Shown here: piece by piece, positions 48,007-61,322 of the stretch
How positions within the stretch are numbered: the first letter of the stretch is position 1
How the letters are laid out: the number at the start of each line of letters is the position of its first letter
NCBI RefSeq assembly: GCF_046630445.1
Contig: NC_092333.1
Span: 186,063,001 to 186,127,000, forward strand
From: Rutidosis leptorrhynchoides
Taxonomy: Eukaryota > Streptophyta > Magnoliopsida > Asterales > Asteraceae
Direction: 5' to 3'
Length of the DNA: 64,000 nucleotides
Made by a program: the position numbers and the translations under genes
Notes under the pieces: generated by a model
What the model was told of the DNA's origin: nothing
What the model saw: only the letters and a program-made list of their open reading frames with translations
Databases searched by the model: none

Positions 48007-50373
48007 TGTGGCGACCCGACCAAAATCGTCATTGACGGCGTCGCTAACTGAGGTCCCGAAACGTGGTCGTAGTCCCTATATGAGACTCGTTTGACTAAAA
48101 TTATGTCGCATTCTTTTGAAACGTATCATGCTTGCAAAGTTTAGTTTACAAAACCGTTCGACAAAAATTTTAAGTTTGCAAAAGTATAAATTATAAATGA
48201 GGTAACTTACGACATAATTAGTTTAAAATCGCGGTTGCTATAAATAGCGTAAGTATGTAAACAATATGTTTGAATCCAAAGGTGCTATCACTAGCGTATG
48301 TATGTATGTATGCTTGACCCCAAGCAAGAAATCAGAGTGTATGCATGTATGCTCGACTCCAAGCAAGTATGAGTGTACGCGGAAGCATGTATCAAATAGC
48401 CAAGTATGAACCTGAGAAACATATAGAAAACTATCAACGAAAAACGTTGGTGAAATCATAGGTGTTTTAGTAAACGTTGTATTTGAACCACAAGATTTAG
48501 TATAAGATGATTATCAAAATCATTTGCATTCCAAAGTTGTTGTTTGTATCCCGGGCACCCAATTATCAAACTTAAATGTTTTGCACCCTTTGCGTAGTGT
48601 TAGAACATACACTAGACCCGAAAATATATTTCATCCGCTAACGGTAGCGAACCGTCCGAATGAGGCTCGTCAAGCCCATGTGATCACATAATATAAGTTC
48701 ACGTTTACACCCTGCAAGTGTAACTAATGATAATTGAATTGAGGCTTTTTGTTCAAACCCGTACGTGGAATGTTCGTTTTCGTACTTGTGTTCAATGTAT
48801 AAAAGTATGATACGTATATGTTTCTCATCCCATAGTTTAAAGCATAAAAGTTGTTTGAAAGATGGGACTATGATCTCACCTCGAGTGCACGAGTATAAAA
48901 GTACTTCACAAAGTAAACGTGTGCATGATAGTTGCTTAGCCTTGACCTAAACAAATAAGTTGTATCAATTAACCGGTTACGACACAAGGTCGGGTGAAAT
49001 GTGTTCAATTAGTCCTATGGCTCGTTACGACTCGATTAAATATAGCATGTGAATCAATTTGTCAAGTTTCATGCAAGATACAAGTATAGAAACAAGTTAG
49101 GAAGATTGCACAATCATTTGGTTAAGTTTGACAAAAAAGTCGAACTTCGGTCGGTCAAAGTCAACGAAAAGTCAACACGTTCAGGTCGAGTCCCGAACTA
49201 TTTTTCTGAGGTTTTTAATCATATATGAGCATGTTAAAATAAGTTACATGTGAATCGGAGGTGCGTAGCATAGCAAACATTATTCAAAAATCGACAAAGT
49301 TGGACAGACCACTTTGGCGCGCCGCGCCATTACCTGTGCAGAGAATTCTGGCAGTTTTTAAGTTTTATGCACGAACCTAACTTCAACCAATCACCATTTA
49401 TGACCCGCAAAAAACCAAAGCATGTATCTTATATCATCGGAAAGGTATTTTGACAAGGAAAACAACTAAACACATTTCATCCATCATATTTACTTTTACA
49501 ACAACCAAAATCACATTCAAAGTTCCTCATTAAATGCACTCAAGTGCATAAATGAAATTCGATGATTCGGCAACCAATTTATATGAATGATATGCCGTTT
49601 CGAAGGTGATCAAGCATACAATACAACCTAACACTTACAAATAACATTTCATGTCATTCAAAGCATCAAAAGTTCATTTCAAGTTGATCAAACCCTAACC
49701 CAAATCCACCTAAACCAATAATCAAGTTTATGAAGTTTTCTAAAACAACCTACACATCAAATTGAAGCTAGTGCTACTAGTAACACATTTAATACTTGCA
49801 CTTTACCATAACAAAACCATTTAAGCAACCAAATTACCAAATCAAACACACCAAAGTTCATATTTAAGCTAGTTACTTCAAATAATGAAATCGAGCATAT
49901 AAATCATATAATCATGTTAGGCTTGAGCCATAGACACTAATTAACAACTTTATAAGTTAAAAACATCAAGAACACAAAATCTAGTGATTTTAGAAAGTTA
50001 CCCAAACTTGATGAAATCGGTATGGAATCGAAGAGGAAGATGAGAGGATTCCGAATATGCAATTTGTTTAGATGGATGCTTGCTCGATTTGATTTAGATG
50101 ATGATTCTTGAAATTGGAGAATTTAGAGAAAATATAGAAGTAGAAGAAGAAAAGGGAAATGAAAAAGAAAAGATGGGGGTGGGGGTTGACTAGTCAAAGG
50201 CTAGTCACCTCTTTGGCATTTTGGTAAAACTAGTCCCTCAAGTTCGTTTGCGGGTGCGTGAAATACCTAGACGAGATATTTTTAAAACACGTATTAACCG
50301 GAGATGTTATAAACATATAACGGGATTTAAATAGTTAAACGAAAAAGTAAACGGAAAAAGGAGGGATGTTACA
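48007..50373 (-). repeat. El-6 3' LTR (2367 bp)
   Basis: In element sense TGTAACATCCC ... GGGTCGCCACA. Direct copy of 55292-57671 with few changes and two visible indels (a 20-bp loss at the GGCGCGCC repeat near 49315-49327, and a few bases near 49790). Small ORFs inside (for example 48765-48950 plus, present in both LTRs) have no domain. Confidence 0.94.
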
Positions 50374-50395
50374 TTACCTACCCCTTAAAAGAAAT
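50374..50395 (-). promoter_or_regulatory. El-6 polypurine tract
   Basis: In element sense TCTTTTAAGGGGTAGGTAA directly before TGTAACATCCC. Confidence 0.7.
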
Positions 50396-50408
50396 TTCGT
50401 CCCGAAAT

Positions 50409-53400
50409 TTAAGTAGGCGTAGTAGTTGTTGTTTCTTCCTCGGGATCTTGCGTTTCCGGAGCCGGGAATAAATGAGGGTATTTCTTTTGCATTTGATCTT
50501 GCCTTTCCCAAGTAAACTCGGGTCCCCTTTTGGCGTTCCAACGGACTTTAACAATCGGAATTCGGCTTTGTTTCAATGTCTTGACGGAGGTGTCCACAAT
50601 TTCAACCGGTTCCTCCACAAAATGAAGTTTGTCATCAATAGTAAGTTCCTCGAGAGGGATGATGATATCGGGTTCGGCAAGACACTTTTTCAAGTTAGAT
50701 ACATGGAAGGTAGGATGAACGGAGTTCAATTGAGGCGGAAGATCTAAACGATAAGCAACGGTTCCAATACGCTCCAAGATTTCGAAAGGACCAATATACC
50801 GCGGATTTAGCTTCCCGCGTTTCCTAAAACGGATTACACCTTTCCAAGGTGCGACTTTTAACATGACGCGGTCACTTACTTGAAATTCAAGGTCGTTGCG
50901 TCTTTTGTCGGTATAGCACTTTTGACGACTCCGGGCCGTTCGAAGCCTATCTCGGATTTGAACGATCTTTTCGGTGGTTTCGTGAATGAGTTCGGGTCCG
51001 GTGATTTGTACGTTGCCTACTTCGGCCCAACAAAGGGGAGAACGGCATTTTCGGCCATATAATGCTTCGAATGGGGTGGCTTTTATACTCGCGTGATAAC
51101 TATTGTTGTAAGAGAACTCGGTGAGAGGTAAGTGCTTGTCCCAAGCTTTTCGAAAATCAACCACGCAAGCTCGTAACATATCCTCTAATGTTTGAATTGT
51201 ACGTTCGCTTTGTCCATCGGTTTGAGGATGATATGCGGTGCTCATGTCTAAACGCGTTCCCAACGCTCCTTGCAAGGTACGCCAAAATTTAGAAACAAAA
51301 CGGCCATCTCGGTCGGAGATAATCGATAAAGGTACACCGTGTCGAGCTACGATCTCCTTTATGTAAAGTTGTGCAAGTTTCTCCATTTTTTCGGTTTTTT
51401 CATAGCGAGAAAGTGTGCGGATTTGGTGAGACGGTCAACAATAACCCAAATGGTATCATAACCGCCTGTCGTTTTTGGTAACTTGGTGATGAAGTCCATC
51501 GTTATTCTTTCCCACTTCCATTGCGGGATTTCGGGTTGTTGAAGTAACCCGGACGGTCTTTGGTGTTCGGCTTTGACTTTGGAACATGTCAAACACTTGG
51601 CAACATAAGTAGCTACGTCCCTTTTGATGTTCGGCCACCAATATTGTTCTTTAAGGTCGTGGTACATCTTATTGGCACCAGGGTGAATCGAGTATCGTGA
51701 CTTATGGGCTTCATCTAAAATAAGGCTTCGTAGGTCCCCATAACTAGGCACCCAAATCCTTCCGGCGAAATATCGGAGTCCGGTCTCTCTAATTTCGAAT
51801 CGAGAGATGAGAATGTTCAAGAGCTCGTGTGAAACGTTTTCATCCTTGAGAGCCTCATCTTGGGCTACCCGAATTTGGCTATTAAGGTTGGTGTGGATGG
51901 TGATGTTTAAGGCTCGGACACGAAGAGGCACCGCTCTTTCTTTTCGACTTAAGGCATCGGCTACTACATTTGCCTTCCCGGGATGGTAACGAAGCTCGCA
52001 ATCGTAATCGTTTAAGGTTTCAATCCACCTTCGTTGTCTCATGTTTAGTTGCTTTTGGTCGAAGATGTGTTGGAGACTTTTGTGATCGGTAAAGATAGTA
52101 CTCTTGGTTCCATAAAGATAGTGTCTCCACATTTTAAGTGCAAAGACAACGGCTCCGAGTTCGAGATCATGTGTCGTGTAGTTTCATTCATGAATTTTGA
52201 GTTGTCGAGAAGCATAAGAAATGACTTTCGTTCGTTGCATCAACACACACCCAAAACCATGTTTCAAGGCGTCGCAATACACAACAAAATCGTCATTGCC
52301 TTCGGGAAGTGACAAGATAGGAGCGGTGGTTAGCTTTGTTTTCAAGATTTGAAATGCGAATTCTTGTTCGGTCGCCCAATTGAATTTCTTTCCCTTGTGA
52401 GTTAAAGCGGTTAGAGGACGAGCAACCAAAGAGAAATCCTTGATGAATCTATGGTAGTATCCGGCGAGACCCAAGAATTGACGAATGTGAGTAGGAGTAG
52501 TGGGAGTCTCCCATTTACTAATGGCTTCGATTTTCGTTGGATCGACTTTAATACCTTGGTCACTTACAACATGACCAAGAAATTGAACTTCCTTCAACCA
52601 AAATTCACACTTGGAGAATTTAGCATAGAGTCGTTCTTGTCTTAAAAGTTCAAGCACGAGCCGGAGGTGTTCCTCGTGTTCTTCTTCGCTTTTAGAATAA
52701 ACCAAAATACCATCGATGAACACGATAACGAATTTGTCAAGATACGGTTTGCACACGCTGTTCATAAGATCCATGAACACCGCCGGTGCGTTAGCGAGAC
52801 CAAATGGCATTACAAGAAATTCATAACTACCATAACGAGTTCGAAAAGCGGTTTTGGAGACATCTTCCCCCTTAACCCTTAATTGATGATAACCCGAGCG
52901 GAGATCGATTTTTGAATATACACAAGACCCTTGTAGTTGATCAAAGAGGTCATCGATGCGAGGAAGAGGATATCGGTTTTTAACCGTCAATTTGTTTAGT
53001 TCACGATAATCAATGCACATTCGTAGGGATCCGTCTTTCTTTTTAACAAACAAAATCGGAGCGCCCCAAGGTGAATGGCTAGGTTGGATAAAACCACGAT
53101 CAAGTAGTTCTTGGATTTGACTTTGCAATTCTTGCATCTCGGATGGATCGAGTCTATAAGGTGCACGTGCTACGGGTGCGGCCCCCGGAATAAGATCGAT
53201 TTGGAATTCAACCGGTCGATGAGGTGGAAGACCCGGCAATTCGTCGGGAAATACATCGGAATAGTCACTAACAATTGGCACATCATCGATGTGCTTCTCA
53301 TCGGACTCGACTTTCTTAACGTGAGCAAGGATCGCAAAACAACCCTTACGGAGTAGTTTTCTAACTTTAATGCATGAAACGAGGTTGAGTCCGGTGCAAC

Positions 53401-53962
53401 TCTTATCGCCATAGACGATCAAAGGTTCACCATTCTCGATAGGAATTCGGATTGCGTTAAGATCACAAAGGATGTGAGATTTCATTTTGGCTAGCCAATT
53501 CATACCGATTATTACATCGAAACTTCCTAGTTCCATGGGTATCAAGTCAATTTTAAACTCATTACCCAAAATGTTTAACGTACACCCCCGGTAATATTTG
53601 TCGACACTCAATAGTTTTCCGTTGGCCACTTCAATGGTATAAGTGGTATCTAGTGGAAGTGGTGGAGTATTAAAAGAATGAGTCAAAGTCTTGGATACAA
53701 AACTCTTATCGGCACCCGAATCGAATAAACAAGTAACATAAGTGTTGTTGAGGAGAAACGTACCCGTGACTAATTCATTGTCATCTCGGGCTTCCTCGGT
53801 GTTGATGTTGAAAGCTCGTCTGCGCGTGTTGGTGTTGGCTTTCTTCTTCGGACACGCATTTCTAAAATGACCCGTTTGGCCACATTCATAACAAGTACCC
53901 GATTTTGGTGCATTGGGCACCTTTTGAGCGACGGGAGCGGCACTTCTACAATCGTTTGCCAC
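50409..53962 (-). pseudogene. pol: El-6 protease, RT, RNase H, integrase, chromodomain, broken
   Basis: From right to left: knuckle [14 protein letters not shown] (about 53897-53856), protease FDSGADKSF (about 53724-53698), RT with [18 protein letters not shown] and the active site FIDG (Gly codon 52709-52711; FIDD is normal, so the second Asp is lost). RNase H follows, with a TGA at 52184. Integrase has the zinc motif [27 protein letters not shown] and GQSERTIQ, so its catalytic residues are kept. A frameshift lies near 51360-51400, in front of [13 protein letters not shown]. The C-terminal chromodomain-like end [17 protein letters not shown] (about 50545-50495) would target insertion to chromatin. 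Confidence 0.93.
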
Positions 53963-54886
53963 ATGACCACCCCTTTGGCACCGGTGGCAAAATAGATTGC
54001 TACATTCACCATAGTGGTGTTTGTGGCATTTGTTGCAAAAGGGTTTATTTTCGCCATAACTTTTCTTGGCGTCGGAGGTGAAAGGCTTTTTGGTGAAGTT
54101 GTTGTTGTAGTTGTTGCTTGATTGGGGGGCTTCCCATTTTCTTTTGTTGCCGCCCTATTTATCCTCGGCCTTAGGTGCCGGAACTACAATTTCGCCAACC
54201 GTTTCGATCAATTGGCAGGCCATGTTCAAAGCTTGTTGTAGGTTAGCGGGTTTGGATGACATCACTCCTTGTTTGATGCTCTTTGGAAGACCATCCATAT
54301 AGAGTTCAACCCTTTGAGATTCGGGGTTCACGAGGTTGGGACACATCAAGGATAGCTCAACGTATCGTTAATTGTAGGCCTTGAGATCGTTTCCGACCGC
54401 CTTTAAAGTTCTTAGCTCTTGTTCGAGCTTTCGGGTTTCTTCACGAGGGAAAAATTCGACGATCATTCTCTCTCTCAAATCGGCCCAAGAGAGGGCGTGA
54501 GCTTCATCGGTACCCACCGATTGTACATACGTGTTCCACCACGTGAGGGCGATACCGGCAAAGGTGTGGGTGGAATATTTTACTTTATCTTGGTCTCGAC
54601 AACCGCTTATGCTAAAAACGGCTTCCGTTTGTTCGAACCATCGAGTGAGTACAACCGGTCCCCCGGTTCCATCAAAAGTGTGAGGTTTGCACCCCATGAA
54701 GGCTTTGTAGGAGCACCCTTCGCTTGAGTTACCGGCCCCTTGATTATTGTTGTGGTTGTTGTTATTGTTGGAGGAGTGATCGGCCATGGCCGCTTCCACG
54801 GCGGTGGCTATCATTCGTTGTAGTGCTTGTTCGGGAGTCTCATGGCGTGGCACACAACGAGGAGGCATTGTTCCTTCAAAACACAA
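53963..54886 (-). pseudogene. gag: El-6 gag, two stops
   Basis: The likely start is the Met of MPPRCVPRHETPEQ at 54868, 18 bases inside the longest frame. Gag core with FEQTEAVFSISGC and VEFFPREETRKLEQEL. The TAA at 54368-54370 follows LKAYN, where relatives have Gln, and a TAG at 54155-54157 follows PAPKAEDK. Beyond these a first knuckle-like array rich in Cys and His ([12 protein letters not shown], about 54032-53997) continues into the pol frame, from which it is normally not separated. Confidence 0.9.
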
Positions 54887-55277
54887 GAATACCGTTGATT
54901 AGTATTCTTAATAATACTAACCATGATATGGAATAAGGATAGAGAGAAATTTTTCCTTGACTCGCCTTAAATTCTTTATGTCATAATGTCGGAATGTTCA
55001 TATGAGTCACCGTAATATAATCCCAGAAATTATATTACCCTAATTCATATGTGCATTCGACACTAATTCATATAGTCAAGGTGGCGCGTCAATTGAATCA
55101 AGTAACGTGATATTAAGATTGAATAAGAATTAGATATGATAGACGAGTTCGAGTATAATGCACAAGTAGTCAAGTAATTCCTACTTCAAGTCTATATGCC
55201 GGTTGTAGTCTAGACTCACCAATGTACCCTGTGACTCGGGGTCGACACCAATGAACTCTAAATCTCTACAACCAACG
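54887..55277 (-). other. El-6 leader
   Basis: About 390 bp between gag start and primer site, no ORF of note. Confidence 0.7.
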
Positions 55278-55289
55278 CTCTGATACCAT
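55278..55289 (-). promoter_or_regulatory. El-6 primer-binding site (initiator tRNA-Met)
   Basis: TGGTATCAGAGC in element sense, two bases from the LTR end, followed by GTTGG. Confidence 0.88.
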
Positions 55290-55291
55290 CT

Positions 55292-57671
55292 GTAGCGACC
55301 CGACCAAAATCGTCATTGACGGCGTCGCTAACTGAGGTCCCGAAACGTGGTCGTAGTCCCTATATGAGACTCGTTTGACCAAAATTATGTCGCATTCTTT
55401 TGAAACGTATCATGCTTGCAAAGTTTAGTTTACAAAACCGTTCGACAACAATTTTAAGTTTGCAAAAGTATAAATTATAAATGAGGTAACTTGCGACATA
55501 ATTAGTTTAAAATCGCGGTTGCTATAAATAGCGTAAGTATGTAAACAATATGTTTGAATCCAAAGGTGCTATCACTAGCGTATGTATGTATGTATGCTTG
55601 ACCCCAAGCAAGAAATCAGAGTGTATGCATGTATGCTCGACTCCAAGCAATTATGAGTGTACGCGGAAGCATGTATCAAATAGCCAAGTATGAACCTGAG
55701 AAACATATAGAAAACTGTCAACGAAAAACGTTGGTGAAATCATAGGTGTTTTAGTAAACGTTGTATTTGAACCACAAGATTTAGTATAAGATGATTATCA
55801 AAATCATTTGCATTCCAAAGTTGTTGTTTGTATCCCGGGCACCCAATTATCAAACTTAACTGTTTTGCACCCTTTGCGTAGTGTTAGAACATACACTAGA
55901 CCCGAAAATATATTTCATCCGCTAACGGTAGCGAACCGTCCGAATGAGGCTCGTCAAGCCCATGTGATCACATAATATAAGTTCACGTTTACACCCTGCA
56001 AGTGTAACTAATGATAATTGAATTGAGGCTTTTTGTTCAAACCCGTACGTGGAATGTTCGTTTTCGTACTTGTGTTCAATGTATAAAAGTATGATACGTA
56101 TATGTTTCTCATCCCATAGTTTAAAGCATAAAAGTTGTTTGAAAGATGGGACTATGATCTCACCTCGAGTGCACGAGTATAAAAGTACTTCACAAAGTAA
56201 ACGTGTGCATGATAGTTGCTTAGCCTTGACCTAAACAAATAAGTTGTATCAATTAACCGGTTACGACACAAGGTCGGGTGAAATGTGTTCAATTAGTCCT
56301 ATGGCTCGTTACGACTCGATTAAATATAGCATGTGAATTAATTTGTCAAGTTTCATGCAAGATACAAGTATAGAAACAAGTTAGGAAGATTGCACAATCA
56401 TTTGGTTAAGTTTGACAAAAAAGTCGAACTTCGGTCGGTCAAAGTCAATGAAAAGTCAACACGTTCGGGTCGGGTCCCGAACTATTTTTCTGAGGTTTTT
56501 AATCATATATGAGCATGTTAAAACAAGTTACATGTGAATTGGAGGTGCGTAGCATAGCAAACATTATTCAAAAATCGACAAAGTTGGACAGACCACTTTG
56601 GCGCGCCGCGCGGGTATATGGCGCGCCGCGCCATTACCTGTGCAGAGAATTCTGGCAGTTTTTAAGTTTTATGCACGAACCTAACTTCAACCAATCACCA
56701 TTTATGACCCGCAAACAACCAAAGCATGTATCTTATATCATCGGAAAGGTATTTTGACAAGGAAAACAACTAAACACATTTCATCCATCACATTTACTTT
56801 TACAACAACCAAAATCACATTCAAAATTCCTCATTAAATGCACTCAAGTTCATAAATGAAATTCGATGATTCGGCAACCAATTTATATGAATGATATGCC
56901 GTTTCGAAGGTGATCAAGCATACAATACAACCTAACACTTACAAATAACATTTCATGTCATTCAAAGCATCAAAAGTTCATTTCAAGTTCATCAAACCCT
57001 AACCCAAATCCACCAAAACCAATAATCAAGTTTATGAAGTTTTCTAAAACAACCTACACATCAAATTGAAGCTAGTGCTACTAGTAACACATTTTGCACT
57101 TTACCATAACAACAACGTTTAAGCAACCAAATTACCAAATCAAACACACCAAAGTTCATATTTAAGCTAGTTACTTCAAATAACGAAATCGAGCATATAA
57201 ATCATATAATCATGTTAGACTTGAGCCATAGACACTAATTAACAACTTTATAAGTTAAAAACATCAAGAACACAAAATCTAGTGATTTTAGAAAGTTACC
57301 CAAACTTGATGAAATTGGTATGGAATCGAAGAGGAAGATGAGAGGATTCTGAATATGCAATTTGTTTAGATGGATGCTTGCTCGATTTGATTTAGATGAT
57401 GATTCTTGAAATTGGAGAATTTAGAGAAAATATGGAAGTAGAAGAAGAAAAGGGAAATGAAAAAGAAAAGATGGGGGTGGGGGTTGACTAGTCAAAGGCT
57501 AGTCACCTCTTTGGCATTTTGGCGAAACTAGTCCCTCAAGTTCATTTGCGGGTGCGTGAAATACCTAGACGAGATATTTTTAAAACACGTATTAACCGGA
57601 GATGTTATAAACATATAACGGGATTTAAATAGTTAAACGGAAAAGTAAACGGAAAAAGGCGGGATGTTACA
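55292..57671 (-). repeat. El-6 5' LTR (2380 bp)
   Basis: Direct copy of 48007-50373. Holds two copies of TGGCGCGCCGCGC (56599-56611 and 56619-56631), of which the 3' LTR keeps only one. Confidence 0.94.
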
Positions 57672-57755
57672 AACGGCGACAATGTTGGCTAGATGTCTTG
57701 ATCGAGTTACAGGTGGTGAACGTATGAAAGGTGGTGAACGTTTTGCTCGGTGCAT
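57672..57755 (-). pseudogene. gag: El-3 gag, N-terminal 28 codons
   Basis: Begins at ATG 57755-57753 with the same MHRAKRSPP start as El-4 gag, and runs to the TSD of El-6, beyond which (48006 leftwards) the frame continues. El-4 and El-3 agree on this start, which supports it. Confidence 0.85.
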
Positions 57756-58734
57756 TCACTGAATATCCTACTAGTTATAAAAATAAAAATTATATAAGTT
57801 ATCAAATTAATAGACTTTTTTGATTTTTCCCACGTTTCGAATAGCCAATAGATGCAGCAGGTAGCCAGGACCCTTTAAATCGAAAGCCCACAACTCGCCA
57901 CTAACAAATCCAACTATTACTACGAACCAGAAAATTTTGGATGTCTATCAATTTAACCACTTAAAATAATTTTTCGTCAAAGTTTTGAAGAAAAAAAAAT
58001 CTATGTCCTAAAAACTAGAGCGTCGAGAAATAAGAAAGAAAAAGAGCGCGCCGAAAAACGTCGAAAAATAAAAGATCGAAAAATAATAAAAAGAACGTAG
58101 CGTCTCAAAACTTAAAAGTCTAAAAACTAAGAATTAAAAGTTGTGTCTAAAAGTATTAAAGCTTAAAAGAAATTCTATATCCAAAACGACAATAACTTAA
58201 AAAGTACTAAAAGTTATAAAAAGGCGTCGCAAAATTCTAAAGCACCTAAATCTTAGTCTAAAGAAAAAGCACTTAAGGGATTTTACGGCAAATCCTAAAA
58301 ATCTAGAAATATAAATAACTATGGCAAATACTAAATTTAAAACTAAGTACGAGCGAAAAATTATAAAATTACGCTTAAACGATAAAAATGATACGAAATA
58401 TAAAAAGATATAAAAAGAGATAAAATTACTTATTTTTATAAAAATATTATTTTTATATATTTTTTTAATAAAAGTATTAAATTTATATATTTAATAAAAC
58501 TAATTATACTTAAAAATACAAATTAACTAAAACTAATACTAAATAATATAATAATTAACCCTAATTATAATTAATAATAATAATAAAAACGTAACCCTAA
58601 TTCGTTGACTAAGGTACCTGGACTGTCAAATCAGTCCATGCGATCGCATGGATTGTCTGTAGGATTTTCATGCGGTCGCATGGCTTGGGTTTCCAAGTCT
58701 GTTTAGATGGGCCGCTACAGTGTCGGGCCGTATT

Positions 58735-58813
<79 letters not shown>

Positions 58814-59040
58814 CTTTTTCTGTTTTATAAATATATAAAGTATTTAAATAAAATAAATAAGAACTTATATTTTTTTTTTTAAAAACTACCTATTAGTTTT
58901 TGTAACTAAAAGAAAATACAAACTTTTTAATTTTTTTATATTTTGAACAACTCTTAAAAATATATATATTTTGTTTTTCTTTTTATGTTTTTAATATTTA
59001 AAACGTATTTTTACAAAAATAAATTAAAACTTAGTAAAAA

Positions 59041-59134
<94 letters not shown>

Positions 59135-59159
59135 CGTTTCGCTTCCGGCGTTTAAGCAG
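57756..59159 (-). other. El-3 untranslated leader
   Basis: AT-rich, homologous to the El-4 leader. It holds the phased palindrome pair at 58637-58682 and two (TA)n tracts (about 58737-58804 and 59046-59134). Confidence 0.75.
58637..58682. repeat. Phased palindrome pair, El-3 leader
   Basis: CATGCGATCGCATG (58637-58650, extended by TC/GA to 18 bp at 58635-58652) and CATGCGGTCGCATG (58669-58682, one change at the centre). Starts 32 bp apart. Confidence 0.93.
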
Positions 59160-59177
59160 TCCCCGGCAGCGGCGCCA
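59160..59177 (-). promoter_or_regulatory. El-3 primer-binding site (tRNA-Asp type)
   Basis: TGGCGCCGCTGCCGGGGA in element sense, identical to that of El-4. Confidence 0.75.
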
Positions 59178-59183
59178 AAAACT

Positions 59184-59418
59184 TGATGTGTGAGCGGAGG
59201 TGTATACGAAATAGTTATATTTTTATTAGGAAATACTATTAAATACGATACAATTTTACACAAGTTATTTATTTATTTATAGAGTGGAAATACCTAAACC
59301 TTACTACAACACTTATAGGCAGTGTACCTAATCGTACAGTAGTGTAGTTTTTAGTAAGTCCGGTTCGTTCCACATGGAGCTAGCCAATTTTAACGCTATA
59401 TTTTTAAAACTATATTTG

Positions 59419-59505
<87 letters not shown>

Positions 59506-60442
59506 TAATATTATTATTATAAAAGGGGTTTTTACCGTTTAATGACCGGTTTGTCGATTTTAAAACTTTAGTCGCAGTTAAAACCTAATGTAAAATATTA
59601 AAAATATAAAAGACTTATTTTAAAGCGTAAAGTAAATGACAATAATTAAAGTGCGATAAATAAAATGACAATAAATAAAATTGCGATAATTAAAAGTGCA
59701 ATTAAATATGAAATAAAGGAATTATGCTTATTTAAACTTCCGTAATCATGATGTTTGACGTGTTGATTTTAGTTTATTACCATGGGTTAATTGTCATTTG
59801 TCCTGGATTATTCAATATGTCCGTCTGGTTTTTATCCATAACAGTCCATCAGTCATAAATATAAAGTGCGAGTGTCCTCGTCAAATTATCCTTATATCCG
59901 AAGTCAAATATTTCAACTAATTGGGGACTTAAACTATAATTACACCAATTTTCCTTGTTTATATAATTCACCCCTATTTTAATAAGTCCATTGACTATTA
60001 ATCCATTCCTGTGTCCGGATAAATGAACGATTATTAGTACTTATAAATATCCCGCCCATCGTGTCCGATCGAGTGTATGTGGTTATTTATAGGTACGTCC
60101 AATTGTAAATCTTTATATTAAATTAACAAACTATCATTTAATTAAACAAATATAAAGCCCATTAATAGCCCATAGTCTAATTTCCACAAGTGTCGTTCTT
60201 TTGTCCAAACCCCAATTATGGTACAAAGCCCAATTACCCCGTCTTAATATTTTTGCCCAACATCATGATTACTTCGGCTTAAATAAGCATAATAATAACT
60301 TAGCTACGAGACATTAATTTAAAAAGGTTGAACATAACTTACAATGATTAATAATAGCGTAGCGTTACACGGACAGAATTTCGACTTACACCCTTACAAC
60401 ATTCGCTAACATACCCTTATTATTATTAAAATTAAAATTAAA

Positions 60443-60531
<89 letters not shown>

Positions 60532-61129
60532 CGTTTATAGATAGAGAAGAGAAAAAGATATGTTAATTTCAGCCAAAACACGCGAAATTTATAGATGTGG
60601 CCTGACAATTGGGGTCATGCGACCGCATGATTTTTCTACTTCCTGGCCATGCGATCGCATGGCCTGGGATTCCAGCTCACAAATGTTTGTTTGCTTCTTG
60701 CCGACGGTTTTATTAAATAATATAATATATAAATAATTTTAAGAATTAATTATATATTATATTATATTCATGTGCATAGTTGACTTGTAATTTTTAGTCC
60801 GTTGCGTCGAGCGTTGAGAGTTGACTCTGGTCCCGGTTCCGGATTTTCGAACGTCCTTGCGTATAATTTAATATCTTGTACGTTGCGTTTTGCGTCTTGT
60901 ATTCTTGTAATTTTGAGACGTTTCTCATCAATAATTTGAACCACTTTGATTGTACTTTGTACTTTTGAGCTTTTTGGTCGTTTGCGTCTTCAATTCGTCG
61001 AATTTGTCTTTTGTCTTCACCTTTTATTATTTAAACGAATATCACTTGTGAATAGAACAATTGCAACTAAAAGCTTGTCTTTCTTGAGGGATAATGCTAT
61101 GAAATATATGTTCATTTTTAGCATTATCA
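59184..61129 (-). repeat. El-3 5' LTR (1946 bp)
   Basis: Direct copy of 19254-21222. (TA)n tracts at about 59419-59502 and 60450-60527. TATA box at 60587-60593. Confidence 0.93.
60616..60661. repeat. Phased palindrome pair, El-3 5' LTR
   Basis: CATGCGACCGCATG (60616-60629, one change) and CATGCGATCGCATG (60648-60661, extended by GGC/GCC to a 20-bp palindrome, 60645-60664). Starts 32 bp apart. Confidence 0.93.
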
Positions 61130-61322
61130 ATCACAACAGGGTATTTTTATTTTTCAAAAGAAATATATCCTTGACCTACTTGCTGAAACAGGGATGATAG
61201 ACTACAAACTAATTGAGACGCCTATGATCCCGAACCGAAGACTATATATTGAAGAAGATTCTAAGCACGCTGACAGAGTACAATATCAAAAGATTGTGGA
61301 AAAATTAATTTAACTCGCACAT
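61130..61322 (+). pseudogene. pol: El-2 pol, RT to RNase H fragment
   Basis: Continues the copia RT frame interrupted at 19253: ISLTYLLKQGMIDYKLIETP-like copia phrases (KKYILDLLAETGM position), the motif ETPMIPN and YQKIVEKLI, with a TAA where Tyr is usual (near 61311). It ends at the El-7 insertion, where the last 5 bases CACAT are the presumed TSD. Confidence 0.88.

Larger units (their letters stand above)
48007..57671 (-). mobile_element. El-6: Tekay-like chromovirus (Ty3/gypsy), inserted in El-3 gag
   Basis: Flanked by the perfect 5-bp duplication AACGG (48002-48006 and 57672-57676). Minus orientation, 9665 bp: 5' LTR 55292-57671, initiator tRNA-Met primer site 55278-55289, gag, protease, RT, RNase H, integrase with C-terminal chromodomain (54868 to 50409), polypurine tract at 50374-50395, 3' LTR 48007-50373. 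The LTRs are nearly identical, which points to a young insertion, yet the ORF carries several lesions. Confidence 0.95.
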
